The notes under the pieces are model-generated. The model made no database searches. It had not been told where the DNA came from and was given only the letters and a program-made list of their open reading frames with translations. The translations under genes were made by a program, and so were the position numbers. 64,000 nucleotides of DNA from Nitrosomonas ureae. GTDB lineage: Bacteria; Pseudomonadota; Gammaproteobacteria; Burkholderiales; Nitrosomonadaceae. Where the stretch lies: assembly GCF_001455205.1 (NCBI RefSeq), contig NZ_CP013341.1, positions 2,728,001-2,792,000 of the forward strand, written 5' to 3'. Below are positions 46,178 through 55,051 of this stretch, in pieces; the first letter of the stretch is position 1; the number at the start of each line of letters is the position of its first letter.

Positions 46178-46855
46178 GTGGAAATTATTGATAAGTTTCC
46201 TCTAACCGGGATCTACGGCGGTACATTTGATCCTATTCACTATGGTCACCTGCGTATCGCTGAAGAGTTACTCGATCATGTCGGTTTGAAGCGCATTCTT
46301 TTTATACCTTCAGGCGCGCCTCGATTACGGGTTGCTCCTGCTGCATCAAGAGGCCATCGTTCAGCCATGGTGCGTTTGGCAATACAAGATAACACCCGGT
46401 TTTCTCTTGACGAACGTGAAGTTAATCGTCCCGGTATCAGTACGACGATTCAATCGCTACGTGAGTTCAGGTGTGAGCTCGGTGATCATGCGGCACTTTG
46501 TTTTATCCTGGGGATTGATGCGTTTGTTAAAATAGATCACTGGATGGAATGGCAGGAGTTATTTGCTTTGTGCCATATTATTTTGGTTGCCCGCCCGGGT
46601 TATGTTCCGATCGGCAAGAATAAGACGTTATCTGCAGAAATACAAAAGGAATTTGTATCTCGTTCCGTTGCATATGCGAGCGATCTCGAATCACAATCCA
46701 ATGGCTTTATTTATACTGCCCGGACATCATTACTGGAAATCTCGGCGTCGCATATACGATCACTAATAAAAAACAATAAAAGCATACGCTATTTATTACC
46801 TGAGAATGTCGTTGATTATATTCAAACCAATCGGTTATACACTGGAAATTTATGA
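46178..46855 (+). CDS. nadD: nicotinate-nucleotide adenylyltransferase
   Basis: NadD adenylates nicotinate mononucleotide in NAD synthesis. The 225-residue frame has the nucleotidyl-transferase signature GIYGGTFDPIHYGHLRIAEE near residue 11, FIPSGAPRLR, and the ISASHIRS motif near 195. The start is a GTG at 46178. It opens the conserved nadD-rsfS-rlmH-maf-rng cluster and overlaps rsfS by four bases. Confidence 0.95.
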   Translation: MEIIDKFPLTGIYGGTFDPIHYGHLRIAEELLDHVGLKRILFIPSGAPRLRVAPAASRGHRSAMVRLAIQDNTRFSLDEREVNRPGISTTIQSLREFRCELGDHAALCFILGIDAFVKIDHWMEWQELFALCHIILVARPGYVPIGKNKTLSAEIQKEFVSRSVAYASDLESQSNGFIYTARTSLLEISASHIRSLIKNNKSIRYLLPENVVDYIQTNRLYTGNL

Positions 46856-47178
46856 ATTCTGAAAAGCTTATTACGATCATAATCGATGCACTGGAGGAAA
46901 TTAAAGCGCATGATATCGATGTAATCAATGTCACAAAAATAACTTCAATGTTTGAACACATCATTATTGCCAGCGCGGATTCAACACGCCAGACAAAATC
47001 TCTGGCAAACAATGTGCAAGAAAAGGTTAAAGCTGCTGGAGGAAATGTTTTCAGTGTGGAAGGAGAGCAATCAGGTGACTGGCTGCTGGTTGACTTGGGT
47101 GATGTGATCGTACACATCATGCTACCGGCCGTTCGCGAATACTACAATTTGCAAGCGTTATGGCGTGAGAGGAATTAA
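46852..47178 (+). CDS. rsfS: ribosome silencing factor RsfS
   Basis: RsfS binds ribosomal protein uL14 and keeps the subunits apart when nutrients are scarce. The 108-residue frame has KAHDIDVINVTKITSMFEHI, SVEGEQSGDWLLVDLGDVIVH and REYYNLQALW, the family hallmarks. Its ATG overlaps the nadD stop. Confidence 0.95.
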   Translation: MNSEKLITIIIDALEEIKAHDIDVINVTKITSMFEHIIIASADSTRQTKSLANNVQEKVKAAGGNVFSVEGEQSGDWLLVDLGDVIVHIMLPAVREYYNLQALWRERN

Positions 47179-47211
47179 TCTTCCCCGGATCATGCATGAT
47201 TTTTTCAGATT

Positions 47212-47682
47212 ATGAAATGTTTTATACTCGCGGTCGGGCATAAGATGCCAGATTGGGTCAATACGGGTTATTTTGAATATATCAAACGCATACCGCGGGA
47301 AATATCGGTGAATTTGATTGAAATAAAACCGGAAAAACGGGTTTCCGGGAAAACGGTTGAACAGCTTCTTTTGGCAGAATATCACCGTATTCGTACAGTT
47401 CTGCCGCATCATTGCCGGATTCAAGTCTTGGATGAAAGTGGCCAGCAGTGGACAACAAAACAATTTGCCAATGAAATGCAAGGATGGATGGATAGTGGCG
47501 ATGCGATCGCCTTTGTTATTGGGGGAGCAGATGGTTTGCATTGTGATATCAAACATACGGCCAACGCATTGATCGCTGTATCGAAATTTACGTTACCCCA
47601 TGGACTTGTCCGTGTAGTACTGGCGGAGCAACTCTATCGAGCTATATCAATTATAAAAAACCATCCTTACCACAGGGATTGA
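47212..47682 (+). CDS. rlmH: 23S rRNA (pseudouridine-1915-N3) methyltransferase
   Basis: RlmH is a SPOUT methyltransferase for pseudouridine 1915 in 23S rRNA. The 156-residue frame has VGHKMPDWVNTGYFEYIKRI near the start, IGGADGLH near residue 102 and LPHGLVRVVLAEQLYRA with HPYHR at the C-terminus, the SAM-binding and active-site regions. It lies 33 bases after rsfS. Confidence 0.96.
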   Translation: MKCFILAVGHKMPDWVNTGYFEYIKRIPREISVNLIEIKPEKRVSGKTVEQLLLAEYHRIRTVLPHHCRIQVLDESGQQWTTKQFANEMQGWMDSGDAIAFVIGGADGLHCDIKHTANALIAVSKFTLPHGLVRVVLAEQLYRAISIIKNHPYHRD

Positions 47683-47789
47683 AAAACGAGCATGCACTTA
47701 CTCAATTTTCCACCGTATTTCAGATCCGATAAATGAACTGCTAGTGATATAGAATCCTGCGTTTACCGATTAAAACTATATTGATTGAG

Positions 47790-48407
47790 ATGTTTCTCGA
47801 GAACCAAATATATCTTGCCTCAAGAAGCCCTAGAAGACGTGAGTTATTAAGACAGGTGGGCGTACGATTTAATCTTCTGATGATGCGTGAAACCTTAGGC
47901 CGTACTATTGATATCGATGAGCAGTCATTTGAAAATGAAGCACCTACTGACTATATTTATCGGATTACACAATATAAAGCTAACGAGAGTTGGAAAAGGC
48001 TGTTGCAACGTCGGTTGCCGGTATTGCCTGTCTTGGTCGCTGATACGATTGTCACGATTGACGGCACCATATTGGGTAAACCCAGGGATAAAATGCATGC
48101 AACAGATATGCTAAAAACTTTATCCGGGCGATCACATCAGGTATTAACCGCTATTGGTGTGGGAATCGGAGATAATATTCAAGTTAAGCTATCGACTTCA
48201 ACCGTACGATTTCGTGAAATTACCGAGCGGGAAATACGTCGATACCTGGAAAATAATAATATCTTGGACAAAGCGGGCGCTTATGCAATTCAGGGTATGG
48301 CGGCCGCATTTATTGCTGAAATATCAGGAAGCTATAGTGGGATTATGGGTCTTCCGCTGTATGAAACCATACAATTGCTAGAGGAAACCGGCATACAAGT
48401 TGTTTAG
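47790..48407 (+). CDS. maf: Maf-like nucleotide pyrophosphatase
   Basis: Maf proteins hydrolyse non-canonical nucleoside triphosphates such as dTTP, UTP or modified bases. From the ATG at 47790 the protein has 205 residues, with the signature LASRSPRRRELLRQVGV near residue 9. VADTIVTIDGTILGKP and AYAIQGMAAAFI follow. A TTG at 47781 is less likely. Position in the nadD cluster is typical. Confidence 0.93.
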   Translation: MFLENQIYLASRSPRRRELLRQVGVRFNLLMMRETLGRTIDIDEQSFENEAPTDYIYRITQYKANESWKRLLQRRLPVLPVLVADTIVTIDGTILGKPRDKMHATDMLKTLSGRSHQVLTAIGVGIGDNIQVKLSTSTVRFREITEREIRRYLENNNILDKAGAYAIQGMAAAFIAEISGSYSGIMGLPLYETIQLLEETGIQVV

Positions 48408-48518
48408 CTTGAAGATCAAAATTGAATTTATCCCGCGATATCTTGTAAAGGATGCTGTAAAAATCTTTGACCAAACATCTCAATTACCTGATTTAAATAA
48501 GAATAATAAGTATCGAAC

Positions 48519-49973
48519 ATGAGTAACGAAATTCTAGTCAATATTACGCCCCAAGAAACCAGGGTTGCTATACTCGAACAAGGCGTAACACAAGAATTGC
48601 ATATCGAGCGCACCAGCGGACGCGGTATCGTAGGAAATATTTATAACGGTCGGGTGAGCCGTGTGTTACCAGGTATGCAATCGGCGTTTGTAGATATTGG
48701 CCTTGACCGGGCGGCTTTCTTACATGTGGCTGATATTCGGGATCCCAAGCCGGAAGGGGATATAATGAAACCGATCGAGAAGCTGCTTTACGTAGGCAAT
48801 AGTATCGTGGTTCAAGTGATCAAGGATGCGATAAGCACCAAGGGCGCTCGGCTTTCCACTCAGATAAGCCTGGCGGGCCGTTTATTGGTCTATCTTCCGC
48901 ACGAATCCCATATCGGTATCTCGCAGCGTATTGAAGATGACAGCGAACGTGAGTTATTACGTGAAAAGTTGCAGCAAATTCTTCCCGAGGATGAAGAGGG
49001 TGGTTATATCATCCGAACCATGGCGGAAACTGCAGATGAAAACGATCTGCGCGCTGATTTGGAATATTTGCATCGATTATGGCGCGACATCCAGCAAAAG
49101 TCTGCGACTATTTCTGCACCCGTATTGCTTTATCAGGATTTGGATCTTAGCCATCGCGTATTACGCGATTTTATCGATGAGGATACAGTTCGCATTCTGG
49201 TCGATTCACGTGAAAATTATCAAAAACTGGTGAAATTTGCGCAAAGCTACATGACGTGTATCGCGGAGCGGATAACTTTGTATACCGGCGATCGACCATT
49301 ATTTGATTTGTATGCTGTTGAAGAAGAGATTGAAAGATCTCTGGCCAAGCGAGTTAATTTAAAATCTGGCGGATATTTAATCATTGATCAAACTGAAGCA
49401 CTCACCACAATGGATGTCAATACCGGCGGTTTTATTGGTGTGCGCAATTTCGACGATACTGTGTTTAAAACCAATCTTGAAGCAGCACAGGTCATTGCCA
49501 GACAACTGCGGATGCGTAATTTGGGCGGAATTATCCTCATTGACTTCATCGATATGGAGTCCGAAGATCACAAAAATGCAGTTCTGGCTGAATTCAACAA
49601 AGCATTGTCGAAGGATCGTACGCGCATAACCGTCAACAGTTTCAGCGCATTAGGTCTGGTTGAAATGACGCGTAAGCGTACCCGCGAGAGTTTGGCGCAT
49701 GTACTCTGTGAAACCTGCCCAACTTGCCAAGGGCGCGGCGAAGTCAGGACGGCACAAACCATCTGCTACGAGATTTTGCGGGAGCTGCTTCGGGAGTCGA
49801 GGCAATTTGATGCGAATGAATTTCGAATTTTGGCATCACAGCAAGTCATCGATTTGTTTCTTGATGAAGAATCGCAAAGTTTGGCTCAACTGGGTGATTT
49901 CATAGCTAAGCCTATAAGTCTGCAAATTGAGGAATCCTACTCACAAGAACAATACGATGTGATATTAATGTAG
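48519..49973 (+). CDS. rng: ribonuclease G
   Basis: RNase G is the endonuclease that matures the 16S rRNA 5' end and degrades some mRNAs. The 484-residue protein has an N-terminal S1 domain (about 35-125, GNIYNGRVSRVLPGMQSAFVD). The catalytic DNase-I-like domain contains TMDVNTGGFIGVRNFDDT and IILIDFIDM, and the zinc-link CETCPTCQGRG lies near residue 400. It lacks the long C-terminal tail of RNase E. Confidence 0.96.
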   Translation: MSNEILVNITPQETRVAILEQGVTQELHIERTSGRGIVGNIYNGRVSRVLPGMQSAFVDIGLDRAAFLHVADIRDPKPEGDIMKPIEKLLYVGNSIVVQVIKDAISTKGARLSTQISLAGRLLVYLPHESHIGISQRIEDDSERELLREKLQQILPEDEEGGYIIRTMAETADENDLRADLEYLHRLWRDIQQKSATISAPVLLYQDLDLSHRVLRDFIDEDTVRILVDSRENYQKLVKFAQSYMTCIAERITLYTGDRPLFDLYAVEEEIERSLAKRVNLKSGGYLIIDQTEALTTMDVNTGGFIGVRNFDDTVFKTNLEAAQVIARQLRMRNLGGIILIDFIDMESEDHKNAVLAEFNKALSKDRTRITVNSFSALGLVEMTRKRTRESLAHVLCETCPTCQGRGEVRTAQTICYEILRELLRESRQFDANEFRILASQQVIDLFLDEESQSLAQLGDFIAKPISLQIEESYSQEQYDVILM

Positions 49974-50147
49974 CAGATCTCTGGATGGATAATTCAAGGT
50001 ACGATCAAATATCAAATAAATTCTAAAATTCCAGAAAGGGTACACTGTTCACTTAACCCTGTTGATGCCGTGTTTGACAGCCTTTCAAGCTTTCAGTATA
50101 TTCAATAAAATATTAATTCTGCCTTAAATCTTTTTGTTTGATTTTGT

Positions 50148-50354
50148 ATGCGCATCGTTGTTACTGGAATGGGGGTTGTTTCACCGATCGGTACCAGCAC
50201 CGATCAGTTCTGGAATGCGGCAATTAAAGGTACGAGTGGAATCAGTGTCATTCATTGTTTTGATGCATCCGGCCTTAGATCCCGCATAGCAGGTCAAATT
50301 GCAGGATTCAATACAGCGGCTTTTCTGACAGCAAAACAGTTAGTTAAGATATAA
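50148..50354 (+). pseudogene. truncated fabF-like beta-ketoacyl-ACP synthase, N-terminal fragment
   Basis: The 68-codon frame begins RIVVTGMGVVSPIGTS, the start of a FabF/KAS II enzyme, and matches for about 60 residues to the FNTAAF region before stopping. A full enzyme has about 410 residues, and no continuation was seen in any frame after 50354. The active-site cysteine region is absent, so it cannot work. It is a deletion remnant after rng and marks the start of the accessory region. Confidence 0.75.
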
Positions 50355-50684
50355 TATTCTATGCGTTATATTCGCATAATTCTGATTACACCACCTGTTG
50401 AATCTTTTCTAGCATCGCAAAGATCATATCTTTAATTGAAAACTTTTTGATATTTCCGGTGCGGATCTAGATTGATACATGGGATACCGGGAGCTCATGA
50501 GTGAGTACTTCTTATCGGGAGGAGTTCTTCTTTATTGACGTCGATATACTTCGATTCAAAAAATTTAGTACCGATAAGCCTGATAATTTACTCTGACCGA
50601 CCCCCACAAAGCGCTGCGACGTAAGTCAAGCATTGGGCATTTGCTCTGGTATATTTTTTGTTTGCAATTTAAGAGGATAAAATC
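50355..50684. other. non-coding stretch between fabF remnant and rnk
   Basis: About 330 bases contain no supported ORF. The ribosome site AAGAGGAT of rnk lies at its end. The fabF homology does not resume. No RNA gene was recognised. Confidence 0.4.
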
Positions 50685-51095
50685 ATGCAAAACATGCCAC
50701 CTATCATTATAACCAGTCTGGACCTGGCACGTCTTGAACGCTTGTTCAGCTCCAAAAACTATAGTCAACTTCCCGGGATTGATGCGCTTATTGATGAAAT
50801 TGATCGCGCATCAGTCGTAGAACCCACTGAAGTGCCACCTGATGTGATTACCATGAATTCTACAATTCGTTTTGTTGATGATACGAATGGTTCGGAGTAT
50901 CAGCTTACGCTTGTTTATCCTGACGAGGCAGGCGCACAAGATACAATCTCTGTTGCAGCTCCCGTCGGAAGCGCCTTGCTCGGGTTGTCTGTAGGCCAAT
51001 CAATCATGTGGCAAGTGCCAGGAGGACGAGAGCTCAACCTGCGCGTTCTTGATGTCATTCGACAGCCGGAAGCAATGGGAGAGTACCTCCGTTGA
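50685..51095 (+). CDS. rnk: Rnk, regulator of nucleoside diphosphate kinase
   Basis: Rnk resembles the C-terminal domain of GreA/GreB and can bind RNA polymerase. The 136-residue frame has LDLARLERLFSS at the N-terminus, then the FKBP-like Gre domain with VTMNS-type VITMNSTIRFVDD, LVYPDEAGAQDTISVAAPVGSALLG and GQSIMWQVPGG. The ATG follows AGAGGATAAAATC. It stands alone. Confidence 0.92.
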   Translation: MQNMPPIIITSLDLARLERLFSSKNYSQLPGIDALIDEIDRASVVEPTEVPPDVITMNSTIRFVDDTNGSEYQLTLVYPDEAGAQDTISVAAPVGSALLGLSVGQSIMWQVPGGRELNLRVLDVIRQPEAMGEYLR

Positions 51096-51110
51096 GCTCA
51101 GTACTTACAT

Positions 51111-52298
51111 TTAAACAGAAATCAATAAATATTCCATCCCAATTTGGGATAATTCTGCAAGATTAATGTTTTCCTCGTTGAGGGCTGTATCTGCAGCCAT
51201 AACGCCAATAGAAGCAACAGTATGAGTGCCTGAATCCAGCAAACCTACATAATAGGCTTGATCTACCGCGGACGGCGCATGGCCAACCACATTCTCATAT
51301 AACAGGTTCACAACAGCCGTATGATTTGTTATGTTGTCGCCAAGCGCCGCACTAATTGCAAATTGCATCAAGGCTTCGTAACTCATACCATTATCAAGCA
51401 AGTTCAAGCCAATGCCGGAAAAGGTCTCGTTTGACACCGATTCCCGGCCAAAAACAGCACCCAACGTTTTGGCCGTGATGCCAGCCTTGCCGTCAAAATC
51501 AAGCGCTAATGAAATATCATCAAATTGAATACGTTCGATTTGATTGAGTGTATCTGCACCGTCTACTCCGCCATTCTTATGTTTAACCGTCCAACTTTCA
51601 TCAGCATTGTGCTGAATGTCGTAATCATTAAAGTGCCCACGGTAAATGGCTGCGTCAGTATTTTCATTTCCGTTTAATATATCATTACCTTCAAACCCGG
51701 TCAGTGTGTCATTTCCCGTTCCGCCTGCAATCAATTCGGCTTTGTTATGATCGGCTGTAAAAGGAGTCTGGAAGCCCTCAAAAGAAATCATAAAAGTATT
51801 GGCAGTGGTTCCATTTCCATCTGCTTTGCTGAAAATTGCTCCCGACTGCAAATAGCCTTTCAAACCAGCTGTTTCAGATGAGGTGCTACCTGCGCCGACA
51901 AGATGTGCAGCTGCCAGCATTCCGGAGATTGTTATTGGATTGTCATTAAGGATCTGTCCTTCGTATTTATCAAGCTCCAGAAACTTTATTCTTTCCCATA
52001 AAATATCGTGCCAGTCGCGGATGATTATTTCTTGTATGGCACCATTGCTGAAGTAATCCTGCTTACTATGGATTCCATTCTTGCCTGACCAATTGCCAAT
52101 CCAATCGTTTCTGAATAAATTGTCATCACTATTATCAAGGCCATAGTATCCGAGATCAAAAAGAGCCGCTTCCCCGAATTGATACTTTCCGATATAACCA
52201 AATGGATTTTCAGTGCCATAGTTTTGCGTACCATCAGGAATACTGGACGATTCTTTGAAACCCAATTCATCAAAATAATCTTGATATGTTTTAGCCAT
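51111..52298 (-). CDS. probable type I-secreted calcium-binding protein with lysozyme-like N-terminus
   Basis: The 395-residue protein starts at the ATG at 52298. The longer frame upstream runs through msrB on the same strand in another frame. Residues 1-150 resemble the catalytic region of lytic transglycosylase-like secreted proteins, with FKESSS (Glu16) and NPFGYIGKYQFGEAALFDLG. Residues 190-212 hold two RTX-type nonapeptides (GGTGNDTLT, GFEGNDILN). A C-terminal region like DUF4214 or an RTX-associated domain ends in short-chain residues typical of type I secretion signals. There is no N-terminal signal peptide and no secretion operon nearby. The function is inferred. Confidence 0.65.
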   Translation of the reverse strand: MAKTYQDYFDELGFKESSSIPDGTQNYGTENPFGYIGKYQFGEAALFDLGYYGLDNSDDNLFRNDWIGNWSGKNGIHSKQDYFSNGAIQEIIIRDWHDILWERIKFLELDKYEGQILNDNPITISGMLAAAHLVGAGSTSSETAGLKGYLQSGAIFSKADGNGTTANTFMISFEGFQTPFTADHNKAELIAGGTGNDTLTGFEGNDILNGNENTDAAIYRGHFNDYDIQHNADESWTVKHKNGGVDGADTLNQIERIQFDDISLALDFDGKAGITAKTLGAVFGRESVSNETFSGIGLNLLDNGMSYEALMQFAISAALGDNITNHTAVVNLLYENVVGHAPSAVDQAYYVGLLDSGTHTVASIGVMAADTALNEENINLAELSQIGMEYLLISV

Positions 52299-52344
52299 GA
52301 TTATTTCTCGCTCGGTAAATGGTATTGATAACATGAATAGCCAA

Positions 52345-52866
52345 TTAGCCTCTGAGCGCTGGCAACTGCTCTTCTTTTGGTACGAAACTGAGCGCAATGC
52401 CATTATTACACCAGCGCTCTCCACGAGGAGGAGGGCCATCCGTGAAGACATGGCCTTGATGACCTCCACAGCGTGCGCAGTGGTATTCCGTACGCGGCCA
52501 AATCATCTTAAAGTCGATTTTAGTTGCTATATGCCCGGCTATCGGTTGGGTAAAACTGGGCCAACCGGTCCAACTCTCATACTTAAATGCGCTTTCAAAC
52601 AGTGGAAGATAACATGCTGCGCAAATAAAAGTGCCTTCTCGATCTTCATAAACCAGATTACTCGATTCCGGACGTTCGGTTGCTTCCTCGAACAGGATCT
52701 GATAAGCCCTGGGCGAGACCAATTCACGCCATTCCTTATGAGGTTTGTTGATGGGTGAAATAGGGCTGGCTGCTTCGCTAACCATCGGCGTGCGCAAGCA
52801 TGCCGGCATCAGAGGAAACATGGTCGCAACAGCCAGTATTTTAAATAAAAAAGTGCGCCGTTTCAT
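52345..52866 (-). CDS. msrB: peptide methionine (R)-S-oxide reductase MsrB, exported
   Basis: MsrB repairs methionine-R-sulfoxide in proteins. The 173-residue protein starts at the ATG at 52866 (TTGGAG upstream) and has a signal segment ending in Cys23 (LMPAC), suggesting a periplasmic lipoprotein. The zinc cysteines are 82, 85, 130 and 133, and the catalytic Cys153 lies in RWCNNGIALSF. It precedes the RTX-like gene by 46 bases on the same strand. Confidence 0.92.
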   Translation of the reverse strand: MKRRTFLFKILAVATMFPLMPACLRTPMVSEAASPISPINKPHKEWRELVSPRAYQILFEEATERPESSNLVYEDREGTFICAACYLPLFESAFKYESWTGWPSFTQPIAGHIATKIDFKMIWPRTEYHCARCGGHQGHVFTDGPPPRGERWCNNGIALSFVPKEEQLPALRG

Positions 52867-53060
52867 AAATCTTCTCCAATTCAACAGAATCATCGCGGGC
52901 TGAATTATGTATCTATGTGTTCCTCATCCAGCCTAAATCAGGTTAAGCGCAAATATCATGATCACGCTTTGATCATTTTACAAGAGGAAATCATATGTTT
53001 TAATTATAATTGTCTCAAAGGCGTTCTAACGTCAATAATCAGACTAATTAATTTTTCGAT

Positions 53061-53654
53061 ATGACCCGGCAAAACTTCGACAAAGTAAAAGTACTGATTG
53101 ATGCGGCAAATAACGAAGATCCGAACCAGGAAATCTGTGAAGACAAAATCTTGCCGAAAGATCTGCTTTATTCACACCCCATGCCAGATATGCTTGAACG
53201 TTATTCACCCTGGCGCTGATGATGCCATAAAACTGGCAGTGAGAGCCCCGCAACTGGAAAACGCCACGCAGTGCTTATCCGATGGAGCTCAAGGGTTATC
53301 ATTAATGGCGAGCGGGATTGAACAAATTCCACGCCGACACCGTCGCTGATTTGCTTGCTAAGGCTGGATATGAAAACGGATTCATCACGCGCGTGGCCCA
53401 GACCGTTGGCAAAAAATCATTGAAGTTCAATCCAGATACCTAATTATTGGAAAATGTCGCCGGATTGGTCTTTCTTGAACACTACTTATCCAATTTCGCG
53501 AGTAAATACCCTGAGTACGCAGAGTCAGTGGATTGATATCATTGGGAAAATTTGGAGAAAAATGTCTCCTCAAGCCTATCAATTTGTCATTGATAGATAC
53601 ATAAAGTTATCGGATTCCTTCGCTATGTTGATCAGAAAAGCCATAATCAAATGA
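53061..53654 (+). pseudogene. decayed DUF4202 family gene
   Basis: Joining frames recovers most of a DUF4202 protein. It begins MTRQNFDKVKVLIDAANNED and continues with LPKDLLYSHPMPDML, then ADDAIKLAVRAPQLENA, LNKFHADTVADLLAKAGY, VGLVFLEHYL-like AGLVFLEHYLSNFASKYP and IGKIWRKMSPQAYQF. There are at least three frame changes and two in-frame stops (a TAA after KGYH and a TAA after NPDT). The family is of unknown function, with an HD-like helical fold. The gene is clearly dead. Confidence 0.8.
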
Positions 53655-53880
53655 ATCAGGATGTTGTTTCTACAGCATTAAATTAGACATGTTGATGTGG
53701 TTACATTATACAGGGTACATTCCTTAAACTATTTTTATCACGGAATAAATGTAAGTGCATCCGAACAACTTATCATCAAAACCCCCAATAATCTCCTGCA
53801 GCAAACGCAAGTACTATTACTATGAAACTGTTTTGGCTGATATAATTTTTCGTCATTCCTGTTTATCAGTAAAAAATACT

Positions 53881-54480
53881 ATGTTTACCCATTCAAAATT
53901 TTCTTCCCATAAATTTATGTTTGTAATTTTGATTGGGATCATATTTTCCGTCCTGATGTTTGGCATGCTCTATGGTACAAGCTCACAAGGGGATTCAGCC
54001 GAAACTTATCCCAAAGGTTTTCGCGGCGGTGCTTGCACCATAGAAACTGAAAACCTAATCATTGGTTATTCAGGATATTATCTCCCGGCGGACTACGAGT
54101 CACCTGAAGATACTCTGCGATCACCCCATGTTCCTGTTCAATGTGGGAAAGTACCCGAACCAGCGGCAGTGAATATCTCGATCGACTTGCTTTATCCGGA
54201 ATCGGCACGAAATTTTCTGTTATCTCAACGCTTGGTTAGGATAGTAACTACTGAAGACACGGAAAAAGAACTCGAAATATTGTCTACGCCTGCGCAGCAG
54301 CACCTATCGGGCGTAGTCACCCAAGCTTTTAAACTGAGTGAAGCGGGGCAATATATTTTGTATTTGGAAGGAAAAAATACTGAGAACACAAGCATTCAAG
54401 TGAAAGTACCATTAAAAGTCGGACTGGATTGGCAAGATCATCTCAAAAAGCTTTTCTCAACGTTTCTAAGAAAAGATTAA
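53881..54480 (+). CDS. hypothetical membrane-anchored protein
   Basis: From the ATG at 53881 the protein has 199 residues, with one N-terminal membrane segment (about 14-34, FVILIGIIFSVLMFGMLYG) and a periplasmic domain. That domain contains two cysteines (GGACTIE and VQCGKV), which could form a disulfide. The frame is open further upstream, but no good start is seen there. The rest looks beta-rich (AGQYILYLEGKNTENTSIQV). No family is recognised. A hairpin follows directly. Confidence 0.6.
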   Translation: MFTHSKFSSHKFMFVILIGIIFSVLMFGMLYGTSSQGDSAETYPKGFRGGACTIETENLIIGYSGYYLPADYESPEDTLRSPHVPVQCGKVPEPAAVNISIDLLYPESARNFLLSQRLVRIVTTEDTEKELEILSTPAQQHLSGVVTQAFKLSEAGQYILYLEGKNTENTSIQVKVPLKVGLDWQDHLKKLFSTFLRKD

Positions 54481-54491
54481 TCAAGAAATGA

Positions 54492-54516
54492 TGTATATTG
54501 CTATGAGCAATATACA
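54492..54516 (+). terminator. hairpin terminator after the hypothetical gene
   Basis: TGTATATTGC and GCAATATACA form a perfect 10-bp stem around TATGA, 12 bases after the stop, followed by ATTTTAG. It is AT-rich but has the shape of an intrinsic terminator. Confidence 0.55.
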
Positions 54517-54608
54517 ATTTTAGTCTGGTGGAGTGAAAATCCCGAGGATCCCTAAAAGATAGAGCAATACCTGCCGTAATGATCTTTATAAAAATTGGGA
54601 GAAATTTC

Positions 54609-54812
54609 ATGGATGTAACCGGTATAGCAAGAATAGCAACTGAAATGGCGGACTTTAATACTAAGGAAGCAGTTGGCATTGCAGTTCTTAAAAAGACCAT
54701 AGATATTAACGCCGCAGGTGCTCTCGCATTAATTGAGGCCATTCCTGATAATTCTCAATCTGCACTAAACCTACCCTTAAATCTCGGGCGAAATATAAAT
54801 ACGACCGCCTAG
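54609..54812 (+). CDS. YjfB-like putative motility protein
   Basis: The 67-residue protein (MDVTGIARIATEM...) has the pattern of the YjfB family: an N-terminal helix, then VGIAVLKKTIDINAAGALALIEAIP and a short C-terminal tail. YjfB proteins are annotated as putative motility proteins and are often linked to flagellar gene sets. The ATG follows GGGAGAAATTTC. It lies just before the insertion-sequence island. Its role is unproven. Confidence 0.65.
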   Translation: MDVTGIARIATEMADFNTKEAVGIAVLKKTIDINAAGALALIEAIPDNSQSALNLPLNLGRNINTTA

Positions 54813-54967
54813 TTTCCGTATCTATTGACTCATCATTAGTAACCTGTACCCGTATGGTTTTATGTAATGTTGCGGTCAAATAAAAAACTGAACTGGAGTT
54901 GGAGTTGTCCCAATTTGATGGACATTTTTTTCATGGAGTCGAGAGAGTCTCGACCTGATGTAATGGA

Positions 54968-54980
54968 ATGGACGCCCACT
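54968..54980 (+). repeat. left subterminal inverted repeat of the IS1111-like element
   Basis: ATGGACGCCCACT is the exact reverse complement of 56368-56380. Confidence 0.9.
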
Positions 54981-55051
54981 ACCCTAAACGGCATCGAAGT
55001 GCCAAAGTAGTGGTGCAATAAAGCCCACTAAATAAGAGAGGAGCGTCCGAC

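Noticed and set aside
52299..52469. Upstream extension of the RTX-like gene to 52469
   Set aside because: It runs into msrB on the same strand in another frame. The ATG at 52298 is the sensible start.
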